Positions 36,501 to 45,716 are shown, numbered from the stretch's first letter. The stretch: 64,000 nt of DNA from Chitinophagales bacterium (GCA_020636575.1 JACJXP010000001.1:124001-188000), one strand, 5' to 3'. A program made the numbers and translations. Notes: a model not told the origin generated them from the letters alone.

Positions 36501-37169
36501 CTGGACAATGTATTTACAATCTACTTCCTTTCTTGCGGATACCCCTCGCTGGTAGGTCAGCGGTTTCGATTCTTTAAAATCACCAAGAGAAGTTGACAAA
36601 ACCAATTCTTTCTTTTTGACCTGTAGATTATTCACCCCGTTATATTTCAAAGCAATTTTAGAAACATCTCCGCCGGGTTTTACAATGATATCATATTTCA
36701 ATACCCCATTGTCTGTGTAATAACGGGCATTGATATTGGGATAAATTTCTTCCATTGTAATAGCCTGGAAAATGTGGCATTCGCCGGCCCAACGGGAAGG
36801 ATCATTTCCGATAAAATAGTTGTTGTAGGTATTCAGCGGCTTTTCGGGAATAAGTCTTGCCTGCGGTGAAGCATTTAAAAAATCCACATCCCAGACATGT
36901 GAACGTATCCTCACATTTTCCTGTTCGCCACCGGGTCTGTTATGAATAACTTCTGCGAGATTGGCAAGATCAGCATCATTGCTCTGCACAATAGTAACGC
37001 CGTCATTCCTGATCATGAACATGCCATTACTTACTTCTCCTTTAAATTTTACACGGCTATCCCATTGCCCCCGGTTTTCAACGAACTGTATATTCTGGTA
37101 GTTCTGAGAAAACACAATGACGGAAAGAGTAATCGAAATGGTAAAAATCAGTAGTCTTTTCAGGGTCAC
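33558..37169 (-). CDS. Large T9SS type B cargo adhesin (DUF7948-like N-terminus, SBBP-like repeats, PKD domains, CHU_C)
   Basis: 1203 aa. Signal peptide ends VIVFSQ. The N-terminal part (IQFVENRGQWDSRVKFKGEV...) matches the family found ahead of SBBP repeats. About residues 240-720 contain repeated WGFTATYGPDGSMYAGG / GIGNDAAYVLSIAPNGDIFVGG units of the seven-bladed SBBP kind. Residues about 760-1100 hold four or so PKD domains (YEWYFNY, FIWDFGDGTPTI, YLWNFGDGQTSTDA, YKWFFGDGDSLET). The CHU_C end has VPNAFTPLSGDENSIILVRG, MRFIIWNRWGQKVFETN, GWDGRVKG and KKGDITLIR. A surface-displayed, probably adhesive protein, paired with PorP/SprF. Confidence 0.9.
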   Translation of the reverse strand: MTLKRLLIFTISITLSVIVFSQNYQNIQFVENRGQWDSRVKFKGEVSNGMFMIRNDGVTIVQSNDADLANLAEVIHNRPGGEQENVRIRSHVWDVDFLNASPQARLIPEKPLNTYNNYFIGNDPSRWAGECHIFQAITMEEIYPNINARYYTDNGVLKYDIIVKPGGDVSKIALKYNGVNNLQVKKKELVLSTSLGDFKESKPLTYQRGVSARKEVDCKYIVQGNIVRFQVDDYDPNEVLVIDPSIIFCSFSGSSADTWGFTATYGPDGSMYAGGIVWGAGFPTNPGVYDNTFNGGDYDMAIIKLTPDGTNRVYATYIGGNEKDQPHSLIVDNQGNLIIAGRSNSGSSYPTANPIGAGSEIGDLGSFDIVVTKLNAAGSGLIGSKRIGGVGNDGVNISPIRENGANSIMRNYGDDGRSEVILDNAGNIYVASCTQSNVFPITPGAFQTTPGGNQDGVLLKLTPDLGALIFASYLGGIGNDAAYVLSIAPNGDIFVGGGTESSNLFPAGASAGTIGPTHHNPSGVNPIDGFVAIVSSDGSTLKKGTYIGTSGIDQVFGLKFDNSGFPYIMGQTTGSWVPVNATYSNSNGKQFIAKLQPDLSAFVYSTMFGSGAANPNISPVAFLVDRCENVYISGFGGSYNPANPYNSAGTSGLPVTPDAFKSSTDGNDFYFFVLEKNATGQLFGSFFGENNPAGQPGGDHVDGGTSRFDENGVIYQAICGNCKLATPVPSFPVTAGAWSTVNNATGSGCNLTMLKIAMNLSGVAAGVQSAIDGVIRDTAGCVPLTVDFSDTLANGQSYEWYFNYVPGNAPDLVTNTPNAQHIYTTVGTYNVMLVAVDPNTCNLRDSSYMNIKVGATQALPVFTATRLQPCEDFRYQFTNTTIEPALYPFSDTTFIWDFGDGTPTIRTNGQPVTHQYSGPGSYIVKLTLNDSTYCNSPDEFQLTVVVTLNVRAGIDVPPIVCVGKPVQFGDGSEGATTYLWNFGDGQTSTDAAPMHTYTIPGTYTVTQSVFNPGSCNGQDMTSIDVTVLESPLAQATFAPDPPLVNTPTTFANLSQNAVRYKWFFGDGDSLETTTLQSVQHQYNATGTFQAMLVAFNQLGCSDTTVLEVSSLIESLVDVPNAFTPLSGDENSIILVRGFGISKMRFIIWNRWGQKVFETNSTKQGWDGRVKGAVQPMDVYAYTLDVEFFDGTKTTKKGDITLIR

Positions 37170-37232
37170 AATCTTTGTATTAAATTAACCAAAAAAAACG
37201 GTTTTTGGATTGAAAACTTATGTTAACAATGG

Positions 37233-39293
37233 TCAGGATATCTTGCTCCAGCTAATTCCTTCTTTTTGCTCTTGCAAAAACTCTTTTAACCGCAAATTTT
37301 CTGCCGAATCCAGCTCCGGATCATCATTTAGTACCCGGAGAGCCATATTCCTGGCTAATTCAGAAACCGGCCTGTCTTTGACCAGATGGGCCAGCTTAAG
37401 GTTTAACATACCGCTTTGTCTGGTACCATCAATTTCACCGGGTCCTCTGAGCTCCAGGTCTTTTTCAGCAATTTCAAATCCGTTTTGAGTTGAAGTCATT
37501 GTTTTGATACGTTCCCTGGCATCATTGCCCAATTTATTGCCTGTGATCAAGATGCAATAACTCTTTTCGGCTCCACGGCCCACCCGGCCTCGCAATTGAT
37601 GTAACTGAGATAAGCCAAATTTTTCAGCACTTTCAATTACCATTACTGTTGCATTAGGAACATCCACTCCTACTTCAATTACAGTTGTCGAAACAAGTAT
37701 CTGGGCTTCTTTTGTAACAAATTGACGCATGTTTTGTTCTTTTTGCGCAGCCGGCTGTTTTCCATGAACCATGCTGATGTAATATTTCGGCTCAGGGAAA
37801 TAAGCTTTCACATTTTCATACCCCTTCATAAGGTTTTCATAATCCAGCTTAGCGCTTTCTTCAATCAGCGGGAAAACAATATAGATCTGCCGCCCTTTGG
37901 CAATTTCTGCTTTAAGAAAACCCATCACTTTCGCCCTTGCATTTTCATAACGGTGTACTGTTGTGATGGGTTGCCGGCCAGGTGGTAATTCATCAATCAC
38001 ACTATAATCAAGATCACCATAGGCTGTCATAGCCAGGGTTCTTGGAATCGGGGTCGCCGTCATTACCAATACATGAGGTGGTATTTTTGCTTTTTGCCAT
38101 AACCTGGCCCTTTGTTCCACTCCGAAACGATGCTGCTCATCGATAATTACTATCCCCAGGTTTTTAAACTGAACTGCTTCTTCAATAACTGCATGTGTGC
38201 CGATGAGGATTTGCAATTCTCCTTCTGTTAACTCCCCGACGATCCTCTTTCTTTCTGCACCTTTTACAGTACCGGTCAACAAGGCCACATTAACTTTCAT
38301 CCCTTCTAATAACCGCGAAATGCTGGCATAATGCTGTTGAGCCAGTATTTCTGTCGGAGCCATCAGGCATGATTGATAACCATTGTCTGACGCCAGCAAC
38401 ATGATCAATACAGCCACAATCGTTTTGCCACTACCCACATCCCCTTGTAATAAACGATTCATTTGTTTGCCGCTCCCGGTATCGTTTCTTATTTCACGGA
38501 TCACTCTTTTTTGTGCTTCCGTAAGTTCAAAAGGTAAATAGTCGCTATAAAAAGTATTAAAATAATGACCCACTTTTCCAAATATCACTCCTTTGGAAAA
38601 GTGATGCCTGTTGATCATTAATCTTGCCATCCGCAGTTGTGCAATAAAAAGTTCTTCAAATTTTAAACGCTTAACCGCTTGCTGGTATTCCTCATCAGTA
38701 CGAGGAAAATGAATATGTGAAAATGCCTTAAACCTGTCTTCAATCTTTAATTGCCGCAACAACCCATCCGGAAGATTTTCCTTTATATCTGATGCAGAAA
38801 TATGATTGAATAAAGTGAATGTCAGTTTACCGATCTGCTTTCCTCCCAGGCCTTTTGATTTAAGTTTCTCAGTACTCGGATACACTGGTTCCAGAACGGC
38901 TTTTCCTTCTTTTTTTTCATCGGTAAGAATTTCCATATCCGGGTGAACCATTTGCGCCTTGCCATTGAAAAAGCTTATCCTTCCATATACGAGGTAAGCA
39001 TTACCCTGAGCCAACGACTTCTGGATCCAGTTGATCCCCTGGAACCATACCAATTCTATTTCATCACTTTTGTCAGCAAGGCTGGCTACTAATCGCTTAC
39101 CTGGCCCGTTTCCAATTGTTTCGATGCTAGTGATCACTCCTGCTACCTGTGCATACTCAGTTACAGGGGTAATGGATAAAACCGGGGTGATCTTTGTTCT
39201 GTCAATATGCCGAAAGGGAAAATGATATAACAGGTCATTGAACGTATATATTCCCAGCTCCTTTTTGAGCAAGTCAGCCCTTTGCGGACCCAC
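37233..39293 (-). CDS. recG: ATP-dependent DNA helicase RecG
   Basis: Branch-migrating helicase for stalled forks and Holliday junctions. 686 aa from the GTG at 39293. Wedge/OB domain at the N-terminus, Walker A LLQGDVGSGKTIVAVL (about residue 285), DEQH box IIDEQHRFGVEQR, motif III MTATPIPRTLAMTAYG, motif V/VI STTVIEVGVDVPNATVMVIESAEKFGLSQLHQLRGRVGRG. The conserved reading frame clearly continues upstream (ILSSPIEYLKG) without any ATG, GTG or TTG before a stop. The real start is therefore a rare codon (ATT at 39344 or ATA at 39326) or is hidden by an indel. See findings. Confidence 0.93.
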   Translation of the reverse strand: MGPQRADLLKKELGIYTFNDLLYHFPFRHIDRTKITPVLSITPVTEYAQVAGVITSIETIGNGPGKRLVASLADKSDEIELVWFQGINWIQKSLAQGNAYLVYGRISFFNGKAQMVHPDMEILTDEKKEGKAVLEPVYPSTEKLKSKGLGGKQIGKLTFTLFNHISASDIKENLPDGLLRQLKIEDRFKAFSHIHFPRTDEEYQQAVKRLKFEELFIAQLRMARLMINRHHFSKGVIFGKVGHYFNTFYSDYLPFELTEAQKRVIREIRNDTGSGKQMNRLLQGDVGSGKTIVAVLIMLLASDNGYQSCLMAPTEILAQQHYASISRLLEGMKVNVALLTGTVKGAERKRIVGELTEGELQILIGTHAVIEEAVQFKNLGIVIIDEQHRFGVEQRARLWQKAKIPPHVLVMTATPIPRTLAMTAYGDLDYSVIDELPPGRQPITTVHRYENARAKVMGFLKAEIAKGRQIYIVFPLIEESAKLDYENLMKGYENVKAYFPEPKYYISMVHGKQPAAQKEQNMRQFVTKEAQILVSTTVIEVGVDVPNATVMVIESAEKFGLSQLHQLRGRVGRGAEKSYCILITGNKLGNDARERIKTMTSTQNGFEIAEKDLELRGPGEIDGTRQSGMLNLKLAHLVKDRPVSELARNMALRVLNDDPELDSAENLRLKEFLQEQKEGISWSKIS

Positions 39294-39502
39294 TCCCTTC
39301 AGATATTCAATAGGACTTGATAATATGTTTGTTTTTGCTGGAATACCTGTGTTTTAAACAAAAATAATTCAAAGACAATCAACCCAATGAGAATTCATAT
39401 GCGGAAAATACGGATACGCATCGGGTTATTACGAGTATAAATCTGAAATTATGAACTAATAAAAGGGGTAAGAAAAATTTATATCTACACAATAAAAAAA
39501 AC

Positions 39503-39533
39503 ATTGACATCGTAAAAAAACCTCGCTATTTTG
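39503..39533 (+). promoter_or_regulatory. Candidate promoter of the MraY/WecA-type transferase gene
   Basis: ATTG at 39503-39506 followed after 20 bases by TATTTTG at 39527-39533, a one-base-short version of TAnnTTTG. The gene starts at 39575. The rest of the 281-base gap between recG and this gene is AT-rich and shows nothing else recognisable. Confidence 0.4.
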
Positions 39534-39574
39534 CTACCTAGAAAATCCACTATCAGTTACAAATTCCAGTACCG

Positions 39575-40681
39575 ATGAACAGCCATTTCTACCACCTACT
39601 GCAAGTTGATCTCTTTTTGTATTTCAATAAGTTTTCTCTTCTTTGTTTTTTGAGTGCTTTTATTGTTACGCTATTGAGCATTCCGCCAATCATCAGGCTG
39701 ATCAAAAAATACAGGTTATATGATATGCCCGGCAACCGTAAAGAGCACAGTCACCCCATCCCTACAATGGGTGGTATTTCTATTGCAGCGGGAATGGTAG
39801 TGGCGCTATTACTTTGGTTTCCATTTATTGCAGAACCGGCTCAGATATCATTTTTCTTTTCTATTGCTGTATTGCTTGGTTTAGGTATCATGGATGATCT
39901 GAAGGATCTATCCGCCCGGTATAAATTCATTATTCAAATTGCGATTGGATCACTGATCGCTATTTCAGGTATTCGTATTACATCACTGGAAGGGCTGATG
40001 GGCATCTATGACCTTTCGCCAATTGCACAATACTCAATCACAGTGCTGGCCATAGTTGGCATCACCAACGCTTTTAACCTTGTTGATGGCATTGACGGTC
40101 TTGCCGGCGGGTTAGGTTTTATGAGCCTTGTAACTTTAGGCATTATTCTCAACCTGAATGGCGATATCAATACTGCATTGATCGCTTTTGCCTTGTCGGG
40201 TGGTATACTGGCATTCCTTTATTTTAATTTTAACCCTGCTAAAATTTTTATGGGCGATACCGGTTCTTTGGTATTAGGTTTTGTTATCTCTGTACTTTCT
40301 ATCCGGTTATTGCAGGTCAATCATATAGCTTCAAATCCTTTTATTCCGAATGGCCCTGTTTTTGTTTTTGCAATTACACTGATACCCGTATTTGACACAT
40401 TACGGGTGTTTGGATTAAGGATATGGAGAGGGAAATCTCCTTTTGCAGCTGACAGAACTCATATTCATCACCTGCTTACCAACCAGGGCTTTAATCATTC
40501 TTTTGCCACAAAAGCGATCTGCTTTTTACATGCCATCATTATTCTTGAAGTTTGCTGGTTGAAAAGTATCCGTACGGAGTTTTTATTTGTACTACTGATC
40601 CTCGTTATGGCCTCAGCTACTTTTACTTTGAAGAATTTATCAGTTTTTATACCCAAAAGAAAGCTTGCAGAAAACAGGTGA
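39575..40681 (+). CDS. MraY/WecA-like undecaprenyl-phosphate glycosyl-phosphotransferase
   Basis: 368 aa polytopic inner-membrane enzyme that transfers a sugar-1-phosphate from a UDP-sugar to undecaprenyl phosphate, starting a surface glycan. About ten membrane helices. Motifs: RKEHSHPIPTMGGISI, LGIMDDLKDLSARYK (Asp pair), ITNAFNLVDGIDGLAGG, IFMGDTGSLVLGF and the C-terminal ADRTHIHHLL. The HIHH motif and length favour the WecA/WbpL/TagO branch over MraY proper. No glycosyltransferase cluster adjoins it, so the glycan is unknown. Confidence 0.88.
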   Translation: MNSHFYHLLQVDLFLYFNKFSLLCFLSAFIVTLLSIPPIIRLIKKYRLYDMPGNRKEHSHPIPTMGGISIAAGMVVALLLWFPFIAEPAQISFFFSIAVLLGLGIMDDLKDLSARYKFIIQIAIGSLIAISGIRITSLEGLMGIYDLSPIAQYSITVLAIVGITNAFNLVDGIDGLAGGLGFMSLVTLGIILNLNGDINTALIAFALSGGILAFLYFNFNPAKIFMGDTGSLVLGFVISVLSIRLLQVNHIASNPFIPNGPVFVFAITLIPVFDTLRVFGLRIWRGKSPFAADRTHIHHLLTNQGFNHSFATKAICFLHAIIILEVCWLKSIRTEFLFVLLILVMASATFTLKNLSVFIPKRKLAENR

Positions 40682-40686
40682 GCTTA

Positions 40687-42462
40687 TCAAATATCAATGG
40701 AGAGGTGATGATCAGTCACCAATAGACGAATCATATCCAATAACTTTCTACGGCTCGCAAAACCGATGAACTTATTATTATCAATAACCGGCAAATACCA
40801 ATATCCTGATTTATCAAACTGCTTCATTACTGTTTCCATGTCATCATAAGCATTTACCTGGTAACCTGGTTTCAGCATTACGGATTTAACTTTTGTTTTC
40901 TCATACTTCTCCGGATCAAACAAATAAGGTTTTATTTCATCAACCAATACCACTCCTTCCAATTCCTCTTTTTCAGATAAAACCGGAAAGATAGTTTTAC
41001 GGCAATTGGTGAATTTTTCAACCAGTTTACTGAAATTGTCCTCTGATCGCAGGGGTAAAAAATCTTTCTCGGTGATTTCTTTCAAAGCAATATTCTGAAG
41101 CAAAACGGATTCTTTGTTATCCATTTTTATGCCTTTTTGTGCCAGTTTTCCTGTATAGATTGAATATGGTTCCAGGGATTTTGAAATAAAATAACTAATT
41201 GCTGAAACGATCATCAATGGTATAAATAAGGTATATCCTCCTGTAATCTCTGCTATAAGAAATATTGCAGTAAGGGGTGCATGCACTAACCCACTTAGCA
41301 TACCAGCCATCCCGGCCGCAATAAAATTCTCTTTTACCAGGTTTGCAGACCCGGTCATATTCATTAATGTGGCATATGCATACCCTGATAATGCACCGGT
41401 AAATAAAGAAGGTGCAAATACACCACCGTTTCCTCCTGCACCAATCGTAATAGAAGTAGCAAATACTTTTATCAGTACTATAGCCACAATAAAGAACACC
41501 AGTACATACTCATTAGTGGTAAAGTTTTCGAGCAATGAGTTTTGTAATAGTAAGATCTCATTCCCCTGCACAAGATCAGAGATTGACACATATCCTTCCC
41601 CATAAAGTGGTGGGAAAAGAAAAATACAGGCTGCCAGCAGCACTCCGCCTACAATAGCTTTTTTATAATGATTGGTTGATGCTGAAAACTTTTTTTCGGT
41701 CAGGAAATACATCCGCATAAAGTATACTGACAACAACCCACACATAATTCCCAGCAGAATATAAAAAGGCAAAGCCTGCATGTTCCAATTCTGCGTAAGC
41801 GGAAAAATAATATGCCCTTTAAACAAAGCCTGAGAAACCACTGCACCTGATGCAGAGGCAATCAGTATCGGGATAAATGATGGTATACTGAGTTCTGCCA
41901 ATAATACTTCCATGGCAAACAAAACCCCGGCAATTGGTGTATTAAAAATTGCGGCTATCCCTGCTGCTGCACCACTGGCAAGTAAAATAATTTTCTCTTT
42001 CCGGGGCATTAATAATAATCCTGCAATATTGGATCCTATTGCAGAGCCTGTGACAACAATAGGCGCCTCCAATCCAACAGAACCTCCAAATCCAACTGTA
42101 ACAGCACTGCTTACAGCATGGCTGTACATATTATCTGCAGGAATTGAACCAGACCGTTTTGAGATGGAGTGAATAATATTCGCTATACCTCTCCCTATCT
42201 TTCCTTTTCTTATTTTTTGAATGAATAATACAGTAAGAAAAATACCGGTGAGAGGGAATAAAATAAAAAGAAAATGGAATTTCTCGCTACTGGCAAGAAT
42301 TTGCACCTGGGTATGAATATAATGTGTGGAAACTTTTAATACAACAGCAACTAACCCCGCAACCATACCTATAATGATACTGGCAATGATCAAAAAGGTT
42401 CTATCCTTAACGTATTTGGATCTCCATTGATTAAACCCGGTAATCAGTGACTTTTTATCCAT
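40687..42462 (-). CDS. ClC-family chloride channel/transporter with C-terminal CBS domains
   Basis: 591 aa. About 430 residues of ClC core: GFGGSVGLEAPIVVTG holds the gating Glu (GxExP motif), GAGGNGGVFAPSLFTG is the GxFxP anion-binding motif, and FAMEVLLAELS lies in the region where transporters carry a proton Glu. Residues about 440-591 form two CBS domains (LVEKFTNCRKTIFPVLSEKEELEGVV; METVMKQFDKSGYWYLPVIDNNKFIGF), likely nucleotide sensors. It exchanges chloride or other anions across the inner membrane. Single gene, convergent with the transferase. Confidence 0.9.
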   Translation of the reverse strand: MDKKSLITGFNQWRSKYVKDRTFLIIASIIIGMVAGLVAVVLKVSTHYIHTQVQILASSEKFHFLFILFPLTGIFLTVLFIQKIRKGKIGRGIANIIHSISKRSGSIPADNMYSHAVSSAVTVGFGGSVGLEAPIVVTGSAIGSNIAGLLLMPRKEKIILLASGAAAGIAAIFNTPIAGVLFAMEVLLAELSIPSFIPILIASASGAVVSQALFKGHIIFPLTQNWNMQALPFYILLGIMCGLLSVYFMRMYFLTEKKFSASTNHYKKAIVGGVLLAACIFLFPPLYGEGYVSISDLVQGNEILLLQNSLLENFTTNEYVLVFFIVAIVLIKVFATSITIGAGGNGGVFAPSLFTGALSGYAYATLMNMTGSANLVKENFIAAGMAGMLSGLVHAPLTAIFLIAEITGGYTLFIPLMIVSAISYFISKSLEPYSIYTGKLAQKGIKMDNKESVLLQNIALKEITEKDFLPLRSEDNFSKLVEKFTNCRKTIFPVLSEKEELEGVVLVDEIKPYLFDPEKYEKTKVKSVMLKPGYQVNAYDDMETVMKQFDKSGYWYLPVIDNNKFIGFASRRKLLDMIRLLVTDHHLSIDI

Positions 42463-42582
42463 GAAAGAAAAATCCGGTCTTATAAAGAATGGTTGCCTAT
42501 TTTAAATGAATAGACATATAAAGTACAAACTTATCAAATTATTGCTTTATGAAGTAAAATCTTACTGCAATGCTATTTTCAG

Positions 42583-43938
42583 TTAACCCGGCTTGTTAGC
42601 CCATTCCACTATTTTCTTGATCGCTTCTGTAACATTTCCGCAATATTGACTAACAAAATCATCCGGTAATGGATCATGAAGAGGTATTGTATAGCTGGCA
42701 GCTAATGCTTTTGCCCCATCAAAATCAACGTACGATAGTCTTGCAGATAGTTCATCAAATGGCCGGTTAAAATCAGCGCCGGGAAGAATAGCAACACCAC
42801 ACTCTTCCAGCAACCTGTCACATAATTCTCCGCCATTCTCAATTCCCCTCTTATTCAGATTTGCTTCAAGCGGTGTGAAGTCCAGGAAAAGATAGAAACC
42901 ACCTGTAGGATCATTAACGAGAATATTTCCTTCTTTCAGATCTGCTGTGATCGCATTCCCCAGCACTGCTAATATTTTTCTTGCATGCCATAGGTAATTT
43001 TCAATTTCTGCGCCGCAAAGAAAAGCCTGGATAGCAGCATACTGAATTGGTGCACTTACAGAAGTATATGTTTCACTGGCTACAGCAGCCATTGCCTCCA
43101 TGAGCCAATGAAGATTGGGAGGAAAAGAAAATGTGCCCAGTCGCCATCCCCCTGCTCCACACCATTTTGACAATCCTGAGCTGATGATTGTGCCTTCTGG
43201 ATAATATTTGGCTATTGATACATGATTGCCTTTGTGATTAAGCTGACCATAGATCTCATCTGAAAGAATATAGATATTATTTCTCCGGGCAGCTTCTGCA
43301 AGTAATTTTATATTATCCTCATTATAGGTAATACCATCAGGATTACCAGGATAATTCAATATCAACAAGTAGGGTTTATCAGATGAATCCCTGTTTTTGC
43401 TACAAAATTCATCCAGGTGCTCAGGCAATAAACGCCATTGTTCATTTGGAGAAGTATGAATAACATGTATCACATTACCAATGATCCTGGCTTGTGGTAA
43501 ATAAGAAACCCAACTTGGGCTGGGTATTATCACTTCTCCATCAAAAACCATCTGCAATAAAAAAAGCAGCTCTTTGGAACCTGGCCCGATAATAACATTT
43601 TCAGGGAAAATATCTACGCCATCTTTTTTTCGATGAAAATCGGCGACTGCCTGTCTTAACTCCGGAAGACCCTGAACATGTAAATAATCTTTTTGAGGGG
43701 CATATAAACGTAATGCATTTACAACCGGTTCTGGTACCGGAAAAGGTGATTGACCTAAGCCAAGTTTATAGATGTGTTTTCCGGCAGCCTGAAGCTCCCT
43801 GCAGTGTTGGTTGATACGTAAAGTAGGCGACTCTTTTAATCCTGCAACGTTCGGATTTAGATATAGATGAGTCTTGCCTTTGCTCTTATTGATATTATTC
43901 AAAGTTTCCGACTTCACTGTTTGAGATTTCGGACTCAA
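42583..43938 (-). CDS. Pyridoxal phosphate-dependent class I/II aminotransferase
   Basis: Up to 451 aa. Fold-type I aminotransferase: substrate-binding N-terminus SPTLRINQHCRELQAAGKHIYKLGLGQSPFPVP, the cofactor region GPGSKELLF, NYPGNPDG (Asn-Pro), SDEIYGQL (Asp, Tyr), and PLP lysine K258 in SSGLSKWCGAGGWRLG. Its 5' end overlaps the KamA-like gene by 44 bases; the true start may be downstream of the first Met, since residues 1-25 look non-conserved. The overlap suggests joint expression and a shared pathway around a beta-amino acid, but the substrate is unknown. Confidence 0.88.
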   Translation of the reverse strand: MSPKSQTVKSETLNNINKSKGKTHLYLNPNVAGLKESPTLRINQHCRELQAAGKHIYKLGLGQSPFPVPEPVVNALRLYAPQKDYLHVQGLPELRQAVADFHRKKDGVDIFPENVIIGPGSKELLFLLQMVFDGEVIIPSPSWVSYLPQARIIGNVIHVIHTSPNEQWRLLPEHLDEFCSKNRDSSDKPYLLILNYPGNPDGITYNEDNIKLLAEAARRNNIYILSDEIYGQLNHKGNHVSIAKYYPEGTIISSGLSKWCGAGGWRLGTFSFPPNLHWLMEAMAAVASETYTSVSAPIQYAAIQAFLCGAEIENYLWHARKILAVLGNAITADLKEGNILVNDPTGGFYLFLDFTPLEANLNKRGIENGGELCDRLLEECGVAILPGADFNRPFDELSARLSYVDFDGAKALAASYTIPLHDPLPDDFVSQYCGNVTEAIKKIVEWANKPG

Positions 43939-45268
43939 AAATCTGCTTTAATTCGTCTTCAAAAAAGAATTTTTTTTCACCAAACGCAGGTTTTAAATCA
44001 TCAAGCCATATTGCCTTCTCATCATATTCAGCAAAAAATGGCTTGCCCACCCAGTCTGGGTTACGGCCCTGTAAAAATCTGAGGGTCATGATCTTTTTAC
44101 CACCAACCTCACTCACACCCATCACCTGTACTTTACCCGGCGTAGCACTCATACTTGGCCCCCTAACTGTACGACAAACACCGCTTACTTGCTGATATGC
44201 ATTCTGAAATATTTCCCAGGCTTCCACCAAAGGTACTTTGAAATAATGCTGTGCCCCTGTGTCTCTTGCCACAAACATATAATATGGGATACAATTCATG
44301 TTTACCTGTTTACGCCACATATCTGCCCAAATTCCCGGCTCAGCGTTTATATTACGCATAATTGGCGATTGGGTCCTTATCTGTGCTCCAGTAGCCCTAA
44401 CCCTGCGAATAGCTTCTGCAACAGCATCAGTTGACAATTCAACCGGATGATTAAAATGTGCCATTATTGCAAGGTTCTTTCCGCTATTCACTATTTTTTC
44501 AAAAGTTCTAAGCGTATCATCCGCATCATCGTCAGTAATGAATTTATACGGCCAATACCCTAATGCCTTTGTTCCTATCCTTATGGTTTGCAAATTCGGG
44601 ATATCCGCTTCCAGCAATGCATCAATATATGTGGCGAATATTTTATTCTTCATGATCATAGGATCACCACCAGTAAATAAAAGATCTGTAACCTCTGTAT
44701 GCTCTTTCAAATACTTGATGAGTAATTCTGTTTCCTTCATAGCAAATTTCCATTCATCCATTCCTACAAACTGAGGCCAGCGAAAACAAAAACTGCAATA
44801 TGCATGACATGTTTGGCCCTGGCTTGGGAAGAATAGAACTGTTTGTTTGTATTTATGCTGCATCCCTGTCAGCTTGTGACCTTCGATCATGGGGACATTA
44901 TGTTCTAATTGACCAGCCGGATGTGGGTTCAATTCAAGCCTGATAGAGTGGGCCACTTTTTTTATTTCATCTTTAGATGCACCACTTTCCATTATCGCCT
45001 TCATTCTCTCATAATGCTCAGGAATAAGCATTTCCTTTCTTGGAAAAGTCAGTGTAAAAATGGGATCATCAGGAACATTATCCCAATTGATCAATTCATC
45101 AACCACATAGTTATTTGATTTGAAAGGCAAAACATGACTGACTATATCAATATCATTGATCTGCTCTTCGGACAATTGACTTATTTGAGGTATTTGCCTG
45201 AAATTATGCTGGGCGAAAGATCGGTAAGCCAATGCTTTTTCAGTTATGGTACTTAACATAGCAAGCAA
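43895..45268 (-). CDS. KamA-family radical SAM aminomutase-like protein
   Basis: 457 aa. Lysine 2,3-aminomutase-like: the 4Fe-4S motif CHAYCSFC places cysteines at 154, 158 and 161, followed by a KamA-type barrel (TDLLFTGGDPMIMKNK, IRIGTKALGYWPYKF, LAIMAHFNHPVELS, RTQSPIMRNIN, YYMFVARDTGAQHYF). The segment TPGKVQVMG holds a plausible PLP lysine. True lysine 2,3-aminomutases are usually somewhat shorter and have a zinc-binding tail that is not obvious here. It might act on lysine, glutamate or another amino acid. First gene of a two-gene unit with the aminotransferase. The start may also be 45259. Confidence 0.85.
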   Translation of the reverse strand: MLAMLSTITEKALAYRSFAQHNFRQIPQISQLSEEQINDIDIVSHVLPFKSNNYVVDELINWDNVPDDPIFTLTFPRKEMLIPEHYERMKAIMESGASKDEIKKVAHSIRLELNPHPAGQLEHNVPMIEGHKLTGMQHKYKQTVLFFPSQGQTCHAYCSFCFRWPQFVGMDEWKFAMKETELLIKYLKEHTEVTDLLFTGGDPMIMKNKIFATYIDALLEADIPNLQTIRIGTKALGYWPYKFITDDDADDTLRTFEKIVNSGKNLAIMAHFNHPVELSTDAVAEAIRRVRATGAQIRTQSPIMRNINAEPGIWADMWRKQVNMNCIPYYMFVARDTGAQHYFKVPLVEAWEIFQNAYQQVSGVCRTVRGPSMSATPGKVQVMGVSEVGGKKIMTLRFLQGRNPDWVGKPFFAEYDEKAIWLDDLKPAFGEKKFFFEDELKQIFESEISNSEVGNFE

Positions 45269-45716
45269 TTTAAAGTGAGGAAAAATTACCGCAACTCAAC
45301 ATGTGATCATCAGAAATAAACATGTCTCAAATTATGCAAAACCGGCTTTATTAAACCATGTTGCGGTATGTGCAAATATACGAAAAATTAAGGGGAATCT
45401 GAACTCAAATATGCCATTAATACAAATGTCAATAACTTGATCTGATGACATTCATGTCATACAATTTGTTTTGTGATCAAGAAAATTGTTTAAAAAAATA
45501 GATTTCAGAAAAAGTAATTCAATTTTTTAATATTTATTTTCCGATACAGAAGATACAAGTTACTGATATATCAAGGCTTTCGGAAGATTGGGCAACAAAT
45601 AGCCAACAAGATTAGCTAAAGCAAGTGCAATTGCTGCACAAACAAAAGAAGAAAACTTACTGAGTACAGAGTGTGCAAGGCTGCATCATAGCGTCTGCGA
45701 TTATCAATGTTACGGA
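45269..45716. other. Non-coding stretch between the KamA-like gene and the accessory island
   Basis: 448 AT-rich bases with no credible reading frame. The left part presumably holds the promoter of the KamA-like gene. Near 45690-45720 a short palindromic TTACGGATTATCGTAA lies just downstream of the small gene's stop codon. No tRNA, att site or insertion sequence was recognised. Confidence 0.5.
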
